A stretch of 64,000 bases of DNA from Intrasporangium calvum DSM 43043 (GTDB taxonomy: Bacteria > Actinomycetota > Actinomycetes > Actinomycetales > Dermatophilaceae). The translations under genes were made by a program, and so were the position numbers. Each line of letters opens with the position of its first letter. Within the stretch, counting starts at the first letter, position 1. Where the stretch lies: positions 2,108,001 through 2,172,000 of the forward strand of contig NC_014830.1 in the NCBI RefSeq assembly GCF_000184685.1. Direction: 5' to 3'. Under the pieces are notes generated by a model that had not been told where the DNA came from, searched no databases, and was given only the letters and a program-made list of their open reading frames with translations. Positions 51,885 to 63,624 of this stretch are shown piece after piece.

Positions 51885-52918
51885 GTTGCGCGACCTCTCC
51901 TGACGAGCCGGCCCCCGAGTCCGGTCAGGCCGGCCGGAGCGAAGTAGACGATGACGATGAAGAAGAGCCCGAGCACGAAGAGCGGCTCGGCGAGGACCTG
52001 CTGGGCGACGTCGGGCAGCGCGTCGGCGAAGCCGGCCCCGCTGAGCTCGACGAGACGCGCATCCGCGTAGGTGTAGAGGAAGCCGCCGAGCAGTGCCCCC
52101 CAGGTGCTCCCGGCTCCTCCGAGGACGACCATGATCAACAGCGCCAGCGTGAACTCGGTGGTCGTGACATGCGGGCTGGAGCCGCCGAGGACGAGGGCGT
52201 GGACGACGCCCCCGAGCCCCCCGAGAAAGGCGCCGACCACGATCGCCAGGAGCTTGACGCGGTAGGTGTCGAAGCCGAGGACCGCGGCGCGGGCCTCGTT
52301 CTCCCGGATGGCCGCCATCGCGTGTCCCGCCCTGGAGCGGACGAGCAGGGTCACCGCGACGAAGGACACGACGACGAAGCCGAGGGCGAGCCAGTACCGG
52401 TATGGCGCGTGGGCCACCCCGACGAGGAGGTCCGGCACGGCGCTGCGGTTGAGGGACTTGCCCTCCTCGCCCCCGGTCACTCCGCCCGGGTTGCGCATGA
52501 CGATGATGGACGCCGCCTGGGCGAACGCGAGGGTGACCATGGCGAAGGCGATCCCACTTACCCGCAGGGCGATTCCCCCGACCACGAGAGCGAGCAACGT
52601 CGTCGTCGCGAGCGAGACGACGATCGCCACCGGCAGCGGCAGGGACCAGTCCGCGAGGGAGATCGTCAGGAGGTAGCTGCCGGCCGCGACGAAGAGGGCG
52701 TGCCCGAAGCTGAGCAGGCCGGTCCGTCCGAAGAGGACGTCGTAGCTGAGTGCGACGCCCGCGATGACGAGGCACGTTGCGAGCAGCTGCAGGCTTCCCG
52801 GACCGTTCACCCGCCCCGGGAGGACCCCGGGCAGCTCGATGGGCAGGTAGGGCAGGTAGACGAGCACGGCGACGACGAGCGCGGCCGGGAGGACCTTGAC
52901 CAGCGAGGCGGGCCTCAT
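51881..52918 (-). CDS. livM: Branched-chain amino acid-type ABC transporter permease (LivM)
   Basis: The protein has 345 residues with about nine membrane helices. The LivM hallmarks are 'ALSYDVLFGRTGLLSFGHAL' in the first half and 'AIRENEARAAVLGFDTYRVK' followed by 'AFLGGLGGVVHALVLG' in the cytoplasmic EAA-like loop. It pairs with LivH to form the channel. It overlaps livH upstream and the hydrolase downstream by 4 nt each. Ligands of this family include branched-chain amino acids, urea, amides and aromatic acids. Confidence 0.93.
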   Translation of the reverse strand: MRPASLVKVLPAALVVAVLVYLPYLPIELPGVLPGRVNGPGSLQLLATCLVIAGVALSYDVLFGRTGLLSFGHALFVAAGSYLLTISLADWSLPLPVAIVVSLATTTLLALVVGGIALRVSGIAFAMVTLAFAQAASIIVMRNPGGVTGGEEGKSLNRSAVPDLLVGVAHAPYRYWLALGFVVVSFVAVTLLVRSRAGHAMAAIRENEARAAVLGFDTYRVKLLAIVVGAFLGGLGGVVHALVLGGSSPHVTTTEFTLALLIMVVLGGAGSTWGALLGGFLYTYADARLVELSGAGFADALPDVAQQVLAEPLFVLGLFFIVIVYFAPAGLTGLGGRLVRRGRAT

Positions 52919-53799
52919 GCGGGGGCTCCCTTCAGGGACGTCGGACGCAGCAGCAGGACCAGGGCCAACAAGAGGACGACGGACAGGTCACCGACCCCGC
53001 TGGCCGCATAGAAGTTGGCGAGCTGCTGGACGAGACCCACGGCCACGGCAGCCACCGCCGTCCCCACCAGCGAACCCATGCCACCGATGACCACGACGAT
53101 GAAGGCGTAGATGAGCAGTGAGCCGCCCTGAGCGGGCGAGACCGTGCCGGCGTACTGGGAGTAGAGCAACCCGGCGAGCGCCGCCGCCGCCCCACCGAGG
53201 GCGAAGACGACGGTGAAGGTGCGGTGCACGTTGATCCCGAGCGCCTCCACCATGGTCCGGTTCTCCACCCCCGCCCGGATGATGAGCCCGAGCCGCGTGT
53301 AGTGGAGCAGCGCGAGCAGCCCGAGGAAGACGGCGACTGCGACGAGGATGAAGAGGAACCGGTCGTTCGGCAACCGCGCGCCGAGAACCAGGGTCGTTCC
53401 GCCCATCCACTCGGGCTTCTCGACGGTGCGTGGGTCGGCGCCCCAGATGCCCTGCGCCGCCGCCACGCTCGCCAGGGCCAGGCCGACCGTGACCAGAACC
53501 TGCTGGATGTGGTGCCGGTAGAGGGGCCGGATGAGGACCACCTCCACGAGAAGGCCGATGACGGCCCCGACGGCCAGGGCCACGACGACCGCGACCAGCA
53601 GGCGGGTCGCGACGGACCAGCTGCCGGGGAGGGCCCCCATGGTCAGCCACCCGGCGTAGGAGCCGGCCATCATGAACGCGCCGTGGGCGAAGTTCAGCAC
53701 GCCCATCAGCCCGTAGATGATGCTGAGGCCACTGGCCGCGAGGAAGTACAGCGCGCCGAGTCCGACGCCGGTGACCATGATGAGGACGAAGTCGGTCAT
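52915..53799 (-). CDS. livH: Branched-chain amino acid-type ABC transporter permease (LivH)
   Basis: The protein has 294 residues and about eight helices. The opening 'GALYFLAASGLSIIYGLMGV' with 'LNFAHGAFMMAGSYAGWL' is characteristic of LivH, as is 'VENRTMVEALGINVHRTFTV' for the ATPase-contacting loop. Its GTG/ATG start overlaps the livF stop by 4 nt. With LivM it makes the heterodimeric pore of the importer. Confidence 0.93.
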   Translation of the reverse strand: MTDFVLIMVTGVGLGALYFLAASGLSIIYGLMGVLNFAHGAFMMAGSYAGWLTMGALPGSWSVATRLLVAVVVALAVGAVIGLLVEVVLIRPLYRHHIQQVLVTVGLALASVAAAQGIWGADPRTVEKPEWMGGTTLVLGARLPNDRFLFILVAVAVFLGLLALLHYTRLGLIIRAGVENRTMVEALGINVHRTFTVVFALGGAAAALAGLLYSQYAGTVSPAQGGSLLIYAFIVVVIGGMGSLVGTAVAAVAVGLVQQLANFYAASGVGDLSVVLLLALVLLLRPTSLKGAPA

Positions 53800-54560
53800 G
53801 CCACTCCCTCGCGTCGCATCGAGACGCCGAGCAGCTCACGCGTGAGGTCTGCGTCCGCGACGAGCTCGGCCGCTCCCCCGCGATGGACGACCTGGCCTGC
53901 GTCGAGGACCACCACGGTGTCGGCGATCCGCCGCACCAGCGGCAGGTTCTGCTCGACCAGCAGGATCGGGGTGGTGCGGGCCACCTCGGCCAGCACGTCG
54001 GCGACCTCGGTGACGAGCTTGGGCGCGAGACCCTTCGTGGGCTCGTCGACGAGCAGGACCGACGTGGTCCGCAGCAGGACCCGAGCCAGCGAGACCATCT
54101 GCTGCTGGCCCCCGGACAGGGTCCCCGCTCGTTGCTTGCCGCGGGCGACGAGGTCGGGAAACAGTCGACCGACGATCGGCGCGTCCACGCCGAGGTCAGG
54201 GTCGACGAGGCGCAGGTTCTCGTCGACGGTGAGACCCCCGAACACCTCGCGGTCCTCGGGGACGTACCCGATGCCGGCACGGATGATCCGCGGTGTCGGC
54301 TCGTCCTGGATCTCCTTTCCCCGCAAGACGATTCGTCCGCTGCGGGGGGCGAGTCCGATGATCGCCTTGAGTGTGGTGGTCTTTCCCACGCCGTTTCGTC
54401 CGAGCAGGGCCGTCACGCCGGTCGCCGGCACGTCGAACGAGACGCCCTGCAGGACGTGGGAGCCCCCGTACCGGACGTGGAGGTCCGCGACGGTGAGGAC
54501 CGGGCCGACCTCCGAGGGGGACGGCGACCTGGGGTCGCGAGCGGTGGGCTGTTCAGTCAC
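53796..54560 (-). CDS. livF: ABC transporter ATP-binding protein (LivF)
   Basis: The protein has 254 residues. Walker A 'LLGRNGVGKTTTLKAI' (about 52), the Q-loop region 'GIGYVPEDREVFGGLTVDEN', signature 'LSGGQQQMVSLARVL' (about 137) and Walker B 'VLLVDEPTKGLAP' (about 158) are all intact. The 'PEDREVF' segment is diagnostic for LivF against LivG. It powers import together with LivG and overlaps both neighbours by 4 nt. Confidence 0.94.
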   Translation of the reverse strand: MTEQPTARDPRSPSPSEVGPVLTVADLHVRYGGSHVLQGVSFDVPATGVTALLGRNGVGKTTTLKAIIGLAPRSGRIVLRGKEIQDEPTPRIIRAGIGYVPEDREVFGGLTVDENLRLVDPDLGVDAPIVGRLFPDLVARGKQRAGTLSGGQQQMVSLARVLLRTTSVLLVDEPTKGLAPKLVTEVADVLAEVARTTPILLVEQNLPLVRRIADTVVVLDAGQVVHRGGAAELVADADLTRELLGVSMRREGVA

Positions 54561-55315
54561 AGGGCTTCTCCCAGGTAGGCCTGTTGGACGCGTTCGTCAT
54601 GCGTGACCGCGCGGGGCGAACCGGTGGCGAGGAGCTGCCCGTGGTGCAGCACGGCCACGCGGTCCGCGAGGCCGAGGACGACGTGCATGTGGTGCTCCAC
54701 CATCGCGACGGCGACACCCGAGTCGCGGACCTCGCCGATGATCTCCGTCAGCCCGTCGACGTCTTCGGCGGAGACCCCGGCCATCGGCTCGTCGAGGAGC
54801 AGCGCCTTGGGGTTCGACGCCAGCGCCATGGCCAGCTCCAGCTTGCGCCGGTCCCCGTGGGACAGGTCCCGAGCCAGCGTGGCGCCCCGTCCGCGGATCC
54901 GCACTCGGTGCAGCAGTGCCTCGACCCCCTCACCGGCATCGGGAGTCCGCCGCGGTCGGGCCGTGCGGAACGGCGAGAACGGCGCCGAACCACTCGCCTG
55001 GACGGCGAGGTGGACGTTCTCCCCCGCCGTGAGGCCGTCGAAGAGGGCGGAGGTCTGGAACGACCGTGACAGACCGAGGCGGGCCCGACGGGTTGCGGAC
55101 CGCCTCGTCACGTCATCGCCGGCGAGGTGCACGGTGCCGGTCGTCGGGCGGGTGACACCGCTCAGGATGTTGACGAGCGAGGACTTGCCCGCCCCGTTGG
55201 GGCCGATGATGCCGAGCAGCTCACCGGCCCCGACGTCGAGCGTTACGTCATCGAGGATCTGGGCGCCACCGACCCGCCAGCCGATGGCGCGCCCACTGAT
55301 GACGGCTGCGGTCAC
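54557..55315 (-). CDS. livG: ABC transporter ATP-binding protein (LivG)
   Basis: The protein has 252 residues, starting at GTG 55315, which overlaps the binding-protein stop as GTGA. Walker A is 'IIGPNGAGKSSLVNIL' (about 35), the signature is the LivG variant 'DLSHGDRRKLELAMALA' and Walker B is 'ALLLDEPMAGVSAED'. The tail 'VLHHGQLLATGSPRAVTHDE' is typical. It forms the ATPase heterodimer with LivF. Confidence 0.94.
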   Translation of the reverse strand: MTAAVISGRAIGWRVGGAQILDDVTLDVGAGELLGIIGPNGAGKSSLVNILSGVTRPTTGTVHLAGDDVTRRSATRRARLGLSRSFQTSALFDGLTAGENVHLAVQASGSAPFSPFRTARPRRTPDAGEGVEALLHRVRIRGRGATLARDLSHGDRRKLELAMALASNPKALLLDEPMAGVSAEDVDGLTEIIGEVRDSGVAVAMVEHHMHVVLGLADRVAVLHHGQLLATGSPRAVTHDERVQQAYLGEAL

Positions 55316-56532
55316 TTGAACGGGGTGACCGGAGGAGCCACGGTTGCCGCGTCGAGGGTCTCGCCGAGGACCGGCACGATGGTGCTGCCCTCCTGCTTGA
55401 GCGTGGCCGTGAACATCGGCTGCAGCACGGCGTGGTCCTCGGGCCGGATCTGGATCTGGCCCTTGGGGCCCTCGAACGACCACCCCTCCAGGGCAGCGAC
55501 CATGGCATCCACGTCGGTGTCGCTCGCCTCGATGGCGTGGACGATCATCTGCGCCGCGACGAATCCGTCGTTGGTGAACAGGTCGACGGTCGCGCCCTGG
55601 TCGGAGAGTCCCTTCTCGAGGGCCTGGTAGGCCGCATTGTCGGCCGCCCCATCGAAGAAGTGGGACAGGAAGTTGATCTGCGTCGACGCCTTGCCGAAGA
55701 TCGCGTGCGTCGGCTTGATGTCGAGCCCGGTCACCACCTTGGTCGACTCGAAGACGCCCTGCTGCTCGAGGGTCGACCACATCGACGCAGCGTTGGCCCC
55801 GGCCCACGCGACGAAGAGCAGGTCTGGGGAAGCGCCCTTGATCTTCGTGGCGAACGGGGTCACGTCGGTGGCCGCCGCCGGCACCTCCACGGAGTCGACC
55901 GTGGCACCCTTGCCTCCGAGGACGGCCGTGACGGCCGCGACGTTGGCCTTGCCGAAGGCGCTGTCCTGGGCGAGCACGGTGACCTTCTTGCCGGACACGT
56001 CACCGAGCATCGAGCCCGCGGTGGCGACGTCCTGGTAGGTCTGCCGACCGGAACGGAACGTGTACTTGTTGGCGCCCGTGACCGCGTCGGCGGCGGCCGG
56101 CCCGGAGATGAACAGGACCTTGTTGTCGTTCGCGATCGGGGCGACCTGGAGCGCGACCCCGGACGACGTCGAGCCGGCGATGATCTGGTTGCCCTGCCCG
56201 ATGAGGTCGGTCGCTGCGGCGACCGCCTTCGCCGGGTCGCCGGCGTCGTCCTGCTCCGTGATCTCGACCTTGTGCCCGTTGACCTCGCCGGTCCCCTGGG
56301 TGGCGTACCCCAGGCCGGCCTCGAAGCCCTGCCGGTACTGTTCGCCGTAGGTGGCCAGCGGGCCGGACTTCGAGTAGACCAGACCGACCTTCACCGGCGC
56401 TGCCGACGTGCCCCCGCCCGCACCTGGGGTGCCCTGCTCGGCAGGCGCGCCCGGCTCTCCCGGCGTGCCACATGCTGCCACGGACATGCTGAGCAGCGCT
56501 CCCGCCAGCACGACACTCCAACGCTTGGACAC
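55312..56532 (-). CDS. livK: ABC transporter substrate-binding lipoprotein (LivK-type)
   Basis: The protein has 406 residues from GTG 56532 behind GGAGGA. A lipoprotein signal with lipobox 'SVAACG' places it on the outer face of the membrane, followed by a Gly/Ala/Pro linker (24-48). The type I periplasmic fold includes 'VKVGLVYSKSGPLATYGEQY', 'AGSTSSGVALQVAPIANDNK' and 'ANKYTFRSGRQTYQDVATAG'. It captures the substrate for LivHMFG. The pocket residues do not tell leucine-type binding from aromatic or amide ligands. As first gene it follows the likely promoter in 56533-56758. Confidence 0.93.
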   Translation of the reverse strand: MSKRWSVVLAGALLSMSVAACGTPGEPGAPAEQGTPGAGGGTSAAPVKVGLVYSKSGPLATYGEQYRQGFEAGLGYATQGTGEVNGHKVEITEQDDAGDPAKAVAAATDLIGQGNQIIAGSTSSGVALQVAPIANDNKVLFISGPAAADAVTGANKYTFRSGRQTYQDVATAGSMLGDVSGKKVTVLAQDSAFGKANVAAVTAVLGGKGATVDSVEVPAAATDVTPFATKIKGASPDLLFVAWAGANAASMWSTLEQQGVFESTKVVTGLDIKPTHAIFGKASTQINFLSHFFDGAADNAAYQALEKGLSDQGATVDLFTNDGFVAAQMIVHAIEASDTDVDAMVAALEGWSFEGPKGQIQIRPEDHAVLQPMFTATLKQEGSTIVPVLGETLDAATVAPPVTPFK

Positions 56533-56722
56533 CTTTGTCCTCCACCTCTGGTGGGCGCTCGCTCCTGGTCGTCGCGAGATCCGTTGTCACCCAGCCGTCT
56601 CGGCGAAGGTAGTTGAGCCGTCAGCGCCGCTCCGTGGGGTCACCGCCCACAATGAGCCCGATTCCATGTGCGCTCTCGACAGCAGCCGCCATCTCGCGAA
56701 CCGCGCGGACGAGCCCGACCGA

Positions 56723-56737
56723 GCCCAGCGGCATACG
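56723..56737 (-). repeat. Dispersed 15-bp motif, copy 11 (exact consensus)
   Basis: GCCCAGCGGCATACG on the plus strand, ending 21 bp beyond the dxs stop, in the 226-bp gap upstream of livK. A short CGGCA/TGCCG inverted pair overlaps it. Confidence 0.65.
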
Positions 56738-56758
56738 GCCGAGTGCCGCTCCGACGGC

Positions 56759-58627
56759 TCAGGTCAGCCGCGCGGTCAGCCCGGCGACGACGGTGTCAGG
56801 GGTCAGCCCGACCTCCTCGAGGACCTGGCCTCGCGAGGCGTGGGTGAGGAAGCGCTTGGGGATGCCGAAGCAGTGCACCGGCACGTCCAGGCCCGCGTCG
56901 CGCAGGGCGAGCGTGACGGCTGCGCCGACGCCCCCGCTCACGAGGTTGTCCTCGACGACCGCGACCGCGCCGGCCGAGCGGGCCAGCTCGACGACCGCCG
57001 GGTCGACCGGGAGCACCCAGCGCGGGTCGACGACCCGGACCGAGTGGCCGTGGGCGGCGAGCTTCTCGCCCACGTCGACGGACATCCCGGCGAACGCCCC
57101 CACCCCGACGACGAGGACGTCGACCGCGTCCGGCCCGCTCTCGTGGAGGACGTCGACGCCACCGACGGAGCGGAGCGCCGCGACCGGCTCGGCGACGTCG
57201 CCCTTGGGGAAGCGCAGCACGGTCGGACCGTCGGACACGTCGAGCGCCTCGCGCAGCTGCAGCTTGACCTGCTCGCCGTCGCGCGGCGCAGCGAGGCGCA
57301 GCCCGGGGACGATCGAGGTCAACGTCATGTCCCACATGCCGTTGTGGGAGGCGCCGTCGCTCCCCGTGATCCCCGCCCGGTCGAGGACGAACGTGACCCC
57401 GGCCCGGTGGAGCGCACAGTCCATGAGGACCTGGTCGAAGGCGCGGTTGAGGAACGTCGCGTAGACCGCGACCACGGGGTGCAGCCCGCTGAAGGCGAGA
57501 CCCGAGGCCATGGTGACGGCGTGCTGCTCGGCGATGCCGACGTCGAAGACCCGGTCGGGGTAGGCGGCGGCGAAGCCGTCGAGCCCCACGGGGATGAGCA
57601 TCGCGGCGGTGATCGCCACGACATCCGGACGCTCGGCCCCGATGCGCACCATCTCGTCGTTGAACTCGTCGGTCCAGATCCGCCCCGAGACCTCGAAGGG
57701 CAGTCCCGTCTCAGGGTTGATCTTGCCGATGCCGTGCATGTGGTCGGCGACGTCGTCGATGGCCGGCTGGTAGCCACGGCCCTTCTGGGTGATGACGTGG
57801 ACGATGACCGGTCCGCCGAAGTCCTTCGCCTGCCGCAGCGCCTTCTCGACGGCCTGCTCGTCATGGCCGTCGACGGGCCCGTAGTACTTCAGGCCGAGGT
57901 CCTCGAACATCCCCTGCGGGGCAACGATGTCCTTGATCCCCTTCTTGACCCCGTGGAGCGTCTCGAACATGGCGCCACCGACGACGGGCGTCCGGGCGAG
58001 CGATCGCTTCCCCCAGTCGAGGAACCGCTCGTAGCCCTGGGTCGTGCGCAGCGTCGCGAGGTGCTCGGCGAGGCCGCCGATGGTCGGCGCGTAGGAGCGC
58101 TCGTTGTCGTTGACGACGATGACGAGCGGCAGGTCCTTGTCGACGGCGATGTTGTTGATCGCCTCCCATGCCATGCCCCCCGTGAGGGCTCCGTCCCCGA
58201 TGACCGCCACCGTGTGGCGTCCCATCTCCCCCCGCAGCCGGCGGCCCTTGGCGATGCCGTCGGCCCACGAGAGCGCGGTGGAGGCGTGCGAGTTCTCGAC
58301 GACGTCGTGCTCGGACTCGGCGCGGCACGGGTAGCCGGAGAGGCCGCCCTGCTTCTTGAGCCTGCTGAAGTCGTGCCGGCCGGTGAGCAGCTTGTGGACG
58401 TAGGACTGGTGCCCGGTGTCGAAGACGATCGTGTCGCGCGGCGAGTCGAAGACCCGGTGCAGGGCGATGGTCAGCTCGACGACGCCGAGGTTGGGGCCGA
58501 GGTGTCCCCCGGTCTGGCTGACCTCGGTGACGAGGAAGGAGCGGATCTCCTCGGCGAGCGTCGGCAGGTCGGCTGCCGGGAGCGCCTTGAGGTCCGCTGG
58601 GCTCTCGATCTGGTCGAGCAGGCTCAC
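56759..58627 (-). CDS. dxs: 1-deoxy-D-xylulose-5-phosphate synthase
   Basis: The enzyme has 622 residues and condenses pyruvate with glyceraldehyde-3-phosphate, using thiamine diphosphate, as the first step of the MEP isoprenoid pathway. Features are '[19 protein letters not shown]' and '[16 protein letters not shown]' at the start, the ThDP motif '[16 protein letters not shown]' (about 150), and the transketolase-like second half with '[15 protein letters not shown]' and '[17 protein letters not shown]'. It is the conserved marker to the right of the variable segment. Its gene starts at ATG 58627. Confidence 0.97.
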   Translation of the reverse strand: MSLLDQIESPADLKALPAADLPTLAEEIRSFLVTEVSQTGGHLGPNLGVVELTIALHRVFDSPRDTIVFDTGHQSYVHKLLTGRHDFSRLKKQGGLSGYPCRAESEHDVVENSHASTALSWADGIAKGRRLRGEMGRHTVAVIGDGALTGGMAWEAINNIAVDKDLPLVIVVNDNERSYAPTIGGLAEHLATLRTTQGYERFLDWGKRSLARTPVVGGAMFETLHGVKKGIKDIVAPQGMFEDLGLKYYGPVDGHDEQAVEKALRQAKDFGGPVIVHVITQKGRGYQPAIDDVADHMHGIGKINPETGLPFEVSGRIWTDEFNDEMVRIGAERPDVVAITAAMLIPVGLDGFAAAYPDRVFDVGIAEQHAVTMASGLAFSGLHPVVAVYATFLNRAFDQVLMDCALHRAGVTFVLDRAGITGSDGASHNGMWDMTLTSIVPGLRLAAPRDGEQVKLQLREALDVSDGPTVLRFPKGDVAEPVAALRSVGGVDVLHESGPDAVDVLVVGVGAFAGMSVDVGEKLAAHGHSVRVVDPRWVLPVDPAVVELARSAGAVAVVEDNLVSGGVGAAVTLALRDAGLDVPVHCFGIPKRFLTHASRGQVLEEVGLTPDTVVAGLTARLT

Positions 58628-58756
58628 GCTGGCCGGGTCCTCTCGTTCGGGGGTCGATCGAGTCTACGGCGTGTCGGCTCCGGCTCCCGAACCCGCGGGG
58701 CTGGGCCGCGCGCTTTCGTCACCAACCTCACACCACCCCCCCCACCACCCGATGGC

Positions 58757-58771
58757 CGTATGCCGCTGAGC
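58757..58771 (+). repeat. Dispersed 15-bp motif, copy 12 (one mismatch)
   Basis: CGTATGCCGCTGAGC, 51 bp beyond the stop of the small hypothetical gene and between it and dxs. Confidence 0.6.
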
Positions 58772-58821
58772 TGGGTCCACGACAGGGCGCGCTCGGCGTC
58801 CTTCCGTCCTTCGGGGGCGGG

Positions 58822-59190
58822 TCACAGCCGCGGCGCGAAGACCTTGCCCTGGAGAGCCTCGTGGAGGAGGCGGGCGGAGCGGGACGCGGCGAGCAGCCGG
58901 ATCCCCTCGGCCTCGATCTGGCCGAGGATCTCGTCGAGGGCGTCTGCGGGGACGTGCGGGCCGATCTCGACGCGGGCCTCGCGCCACGCCTGGCGCATCG
59001 CGCCGACCTGTCCCTCGAGGTGCCGGCCAGTGAGCCAGGCGAGGGCGATCGGGTGCTTGCGCCACCCGGTATAGGCACGGTAGTCGGGCGGGCACTGGTC
59101 GAGCAGCCACAGCACCGCGCGGTCCTGCCAGCCGGGCGTGTGGGCCGGGGGGACTCCCTCCGGCCAGCCGGGTGGGGTGACCGCTGCCAT
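58822..59190 (-). CDS. Conserved-looking hypothetical protein, 122 residues
   Basis: The start at ATG 59190 gives a compact soluble protein; a longer frame to 59295 crosses unlikely sequence. It is rich in Trp and Pro at the start ('TPPGWPEGVPPAHTPGWQDR') and helical and amphipathic later ('ADALDEILGQIEAEGIRLLA'). No domain is recognised. The codon bias and neat fit between dxs and the aconitase terminator support a real gene. The name is left open; a small actinobacterial family of this type is plausible from the 'RKHPIALAWLTGRHLEGQV' stretch. Confidence 0.65.
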   Translation of the reverse strand: MAAVTPPGWPEGVPPAHTPGWQDRAVLWLLDQCPPDYRAYTGWRKHPIALAWLTGRHLEGQVGAMRQAWREARVEIGPHVPADALDEILGQIEAEGIRLLAASRSARLLHEALQGKVFAPRL

Positions 59191-59286
59191 GCGCCCATTG
59201 TCCCCGCCTCGGACCCAGGTGGCCAAAGCGGGCGCTCCTACCTGGCGGCAAGGACCCGGCAGCACACCAACACCCGGCAGCACACG

Positions 59287-59358
59287 GCAACACACCCGGA
59301 AACCGAGCGCCTACCCCTGATGCTTCAGGGGCCGGCACTCGGTTTCCGGGTGTGTTGC
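59287..59358 (-). terminator. Nested 21-bp hairpin after the aconitase gene
   Basis: Outer arms 59287-59307 and 59338-59358 pair perfectly over 21 bp; an inner stem CCCCTGA/TCAGGGG (59314-59320, 59325-59331) sits on a 4-nt loop. The stem begins 8 bp beyond the acn stop. This is among the strongest hairpins in the window. Confidence 0.85.
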
Positions 59359-59365
59359 GGGTGGG

Positions 59366-62170
<2,805 letters not shown>

Positions 62171-62217
62171 AGCGGGCTCCTTCCAGCAACTGAAGTTGGA
62201 TGTCGTGCTCGTCAATT

Positions 62218-62235
62218 TATCTTGATATCAAGATA
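62218..62235. promoter_or_regulatory. 18-bp perfect palindrome upstream of acn (candidate operator)
   Basis: TATCTTGATATCAAGATA is fully self-complementary and A/T-rich, 48 bp before the GTG start. Aconitase genes in actinobacteria are known to be regulated at the promoter by TetR- and MarR-family repressors (for example AcnR, TamR); whether this is such a site is not shown. Confidence 0.65.
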
Positions 62236-62294
62236 TCTAACCACACGCCGCGACCATTGTCAGCCTGTGCCGTCCCCGTGCCAAGGGATGGACG

Positions 62295-62309
62295 CGGATG
62301 CCGCTGAGC
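62295..62309 (+). repeat. Dispersed 15-bp motif, copy 13 (two mismatches)
   Basis: CGGATGCCGCTGAGC, 59 bp beyond the stop of the RNA methyltransferase gene and between it and the acn promoter. Confidence 0.5.
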
Positions 62310-62367
62310 TCGCTCCCAGCCCCTCGCGACGGCGTTTGACGTGGTCGACCCCCGCACCGGGTGACGC

Positions 62368-63624
62368 TCAGGGGCCGGGCTCGAGCACGGCGATGCACTC
62401 GACGTGATGGGTCATCGGGAAGGCGTCCCACGCCTCCACGTGCGCCAGCCGGTAGCCGTGTGCACCGGCCGCCTGGACGTCGCGGGCGAGCGCCGCAGGA
62501 TCGCACGCGACGTAGACGACACGCCGGGGCTGCAGCGCTGCGAGGTCGGCCATCACTGCCGGTCCGGCACCGGTGCGGGGCGGGTCGAGGACGACGAGGT
62601 CGGCGCTGATGCCCTGGGCCACGAGGGAGGCGAGCTCGCGCTCGACCCGGTTGGTCCGCCACTCGACGTTCTCGAGATGCTCGGTGTTGAGCGCGCCGTT
62701 CGCCACCGCGGCCCGGTCACCCTCCACGCCGAGGACGAAGCCATCCGGCGCGACGAGCTCCCCGAGCCGCATGGTGAACAGCCCTGAGCCGGCGTACAGG
62801 TCGATCACCCGGTCACCCGGCGCGGGCTCCAGGAGCGAGACGACTCGCGAGAGGAAGGTCGAGGCGGCACCGGGGTGCACCTGCCAGAAGCCGCGAGCGG
62901 CGACGACGTACTCCCCCGCCCATTCCCCGTCGACGACGCGCTCGCCGACGAGGCCCCCGCCGGCGTCGAGGCCCTTGGCCAGTGGGAGCGGGACGAGCAC
63001 CGGCTCCTCGGGATGTGCCGCGTCCACCACGTCGACCGCGGTGCAGCCTGACCAGTCCGTGTCCAGGACGCCGGATCCGACCACACCCCGCGTCGCGATG
63101 AGGCAGTCGTCGACGGGGACGATGTGGCGCGACCGGTGACCCCGCAGTCCGGCCCGCCCCGAGCGGTTCACGGCGAACTCGACGCGGGTGCGCCAGCGCA
63201 GGCCGTCCTCGTCGCCCGGCACCGGCTGGACCTCCGGGTCCACGTCGAGGCCGGCTAGCCGGGCCAGCTGCTCACGGACCACGGCCGCCTTGAGCTCGCG
63301 CTGGTACGGCAGGGTGGCGTGCTGGAAGTCGCAGCCGCCGCAGACTCGCGCCGCGGCATAGGGGCAGGGTGGCACCACGCGGTGCGGCGAGGCGGTGAGG
63401 ACCTCGACGGCGTCAGCGCGCACGAACCGGTCCCCGATCCGGCCCTCGGTCACCCGTGCGACGACCCTTTCCCCCGGCAGGGCATGGCGCACGAAGATGA
63501 CCTGCCCCTCGTGCCGGGCGACGCAGTGGCCGCCGTGGGCGACGGGTCCGACGTCGACGGTCCACTCGACCCCGGCCAGGCTCGGCCGGCCCGCCGGACG
63601 CTCGCGTGGGCGACGAGCGTTCAC
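62368..63624 (-). CDS. TrmA/RlmD-family 23S rRNA or tRNA uridine-C5 methyltransferase
   Basis: The protein has 418 residues from GTG 63624, overlapping the permease stop as GTGA. A TRAM-like N-terminus (about 18-75) is followed by Cys residues in 'CPYAAARVCGGCDFQHA', likely ligating a 4Fe-4S cluster with a later Cys. The SAM-binding 'VIDLYAGSGLFTMRLGELVA', 'LVVLDPPRTGAG' and the catalytic Cys in 'VVYVACDPAALARDV' follow. It methylates C5 of a uridine in structured RNA; the target nucleotide cannot be assigned. Confidence 0.92.
   Translation of the reverse strand: MNARRPRERPAGRPSLAGVEWTVDVGPVAHGGHCVARHEGQVIFVRHALPGERVVARVTEGRIGDRFVRADAVEVLTASPHRVVPPCPYAAARVCGGCDFQHATLPYQRELKAAVVREQLARLAGLDVDPEVQPVPGDEDGLRWRTRVEFAVNRSGRAGLRGHRSRHIVPVDDCLIATRGVVGSGVLDTDWSGCTAVDVVDAAHPEEPVLVPLPLAKGLDAGGGLVGERVVDGEWAGEYVVAARGFWQVHPGAASTFLSRVVSLLEPAPGDRVIDLYAGSGLFTMRLGELVAPDGFVLGVEGDRAAVANGALNTEHLENVEWRTNRVERELASLVAQGISADLVVLDPPRTGAGPAVMADLAALQPRRVVYVACDPAALARDVQAAGAHGYRLAHVEAWDAFPMTHHVECIAVLEPGP

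Noticed and set aside
45419-56758. The variable segment as a recently acquired mobile island
   Set aside because: No integrase, transposase, tRNA edge or clear shift in base composition was seen; only the gene content is less conserved.
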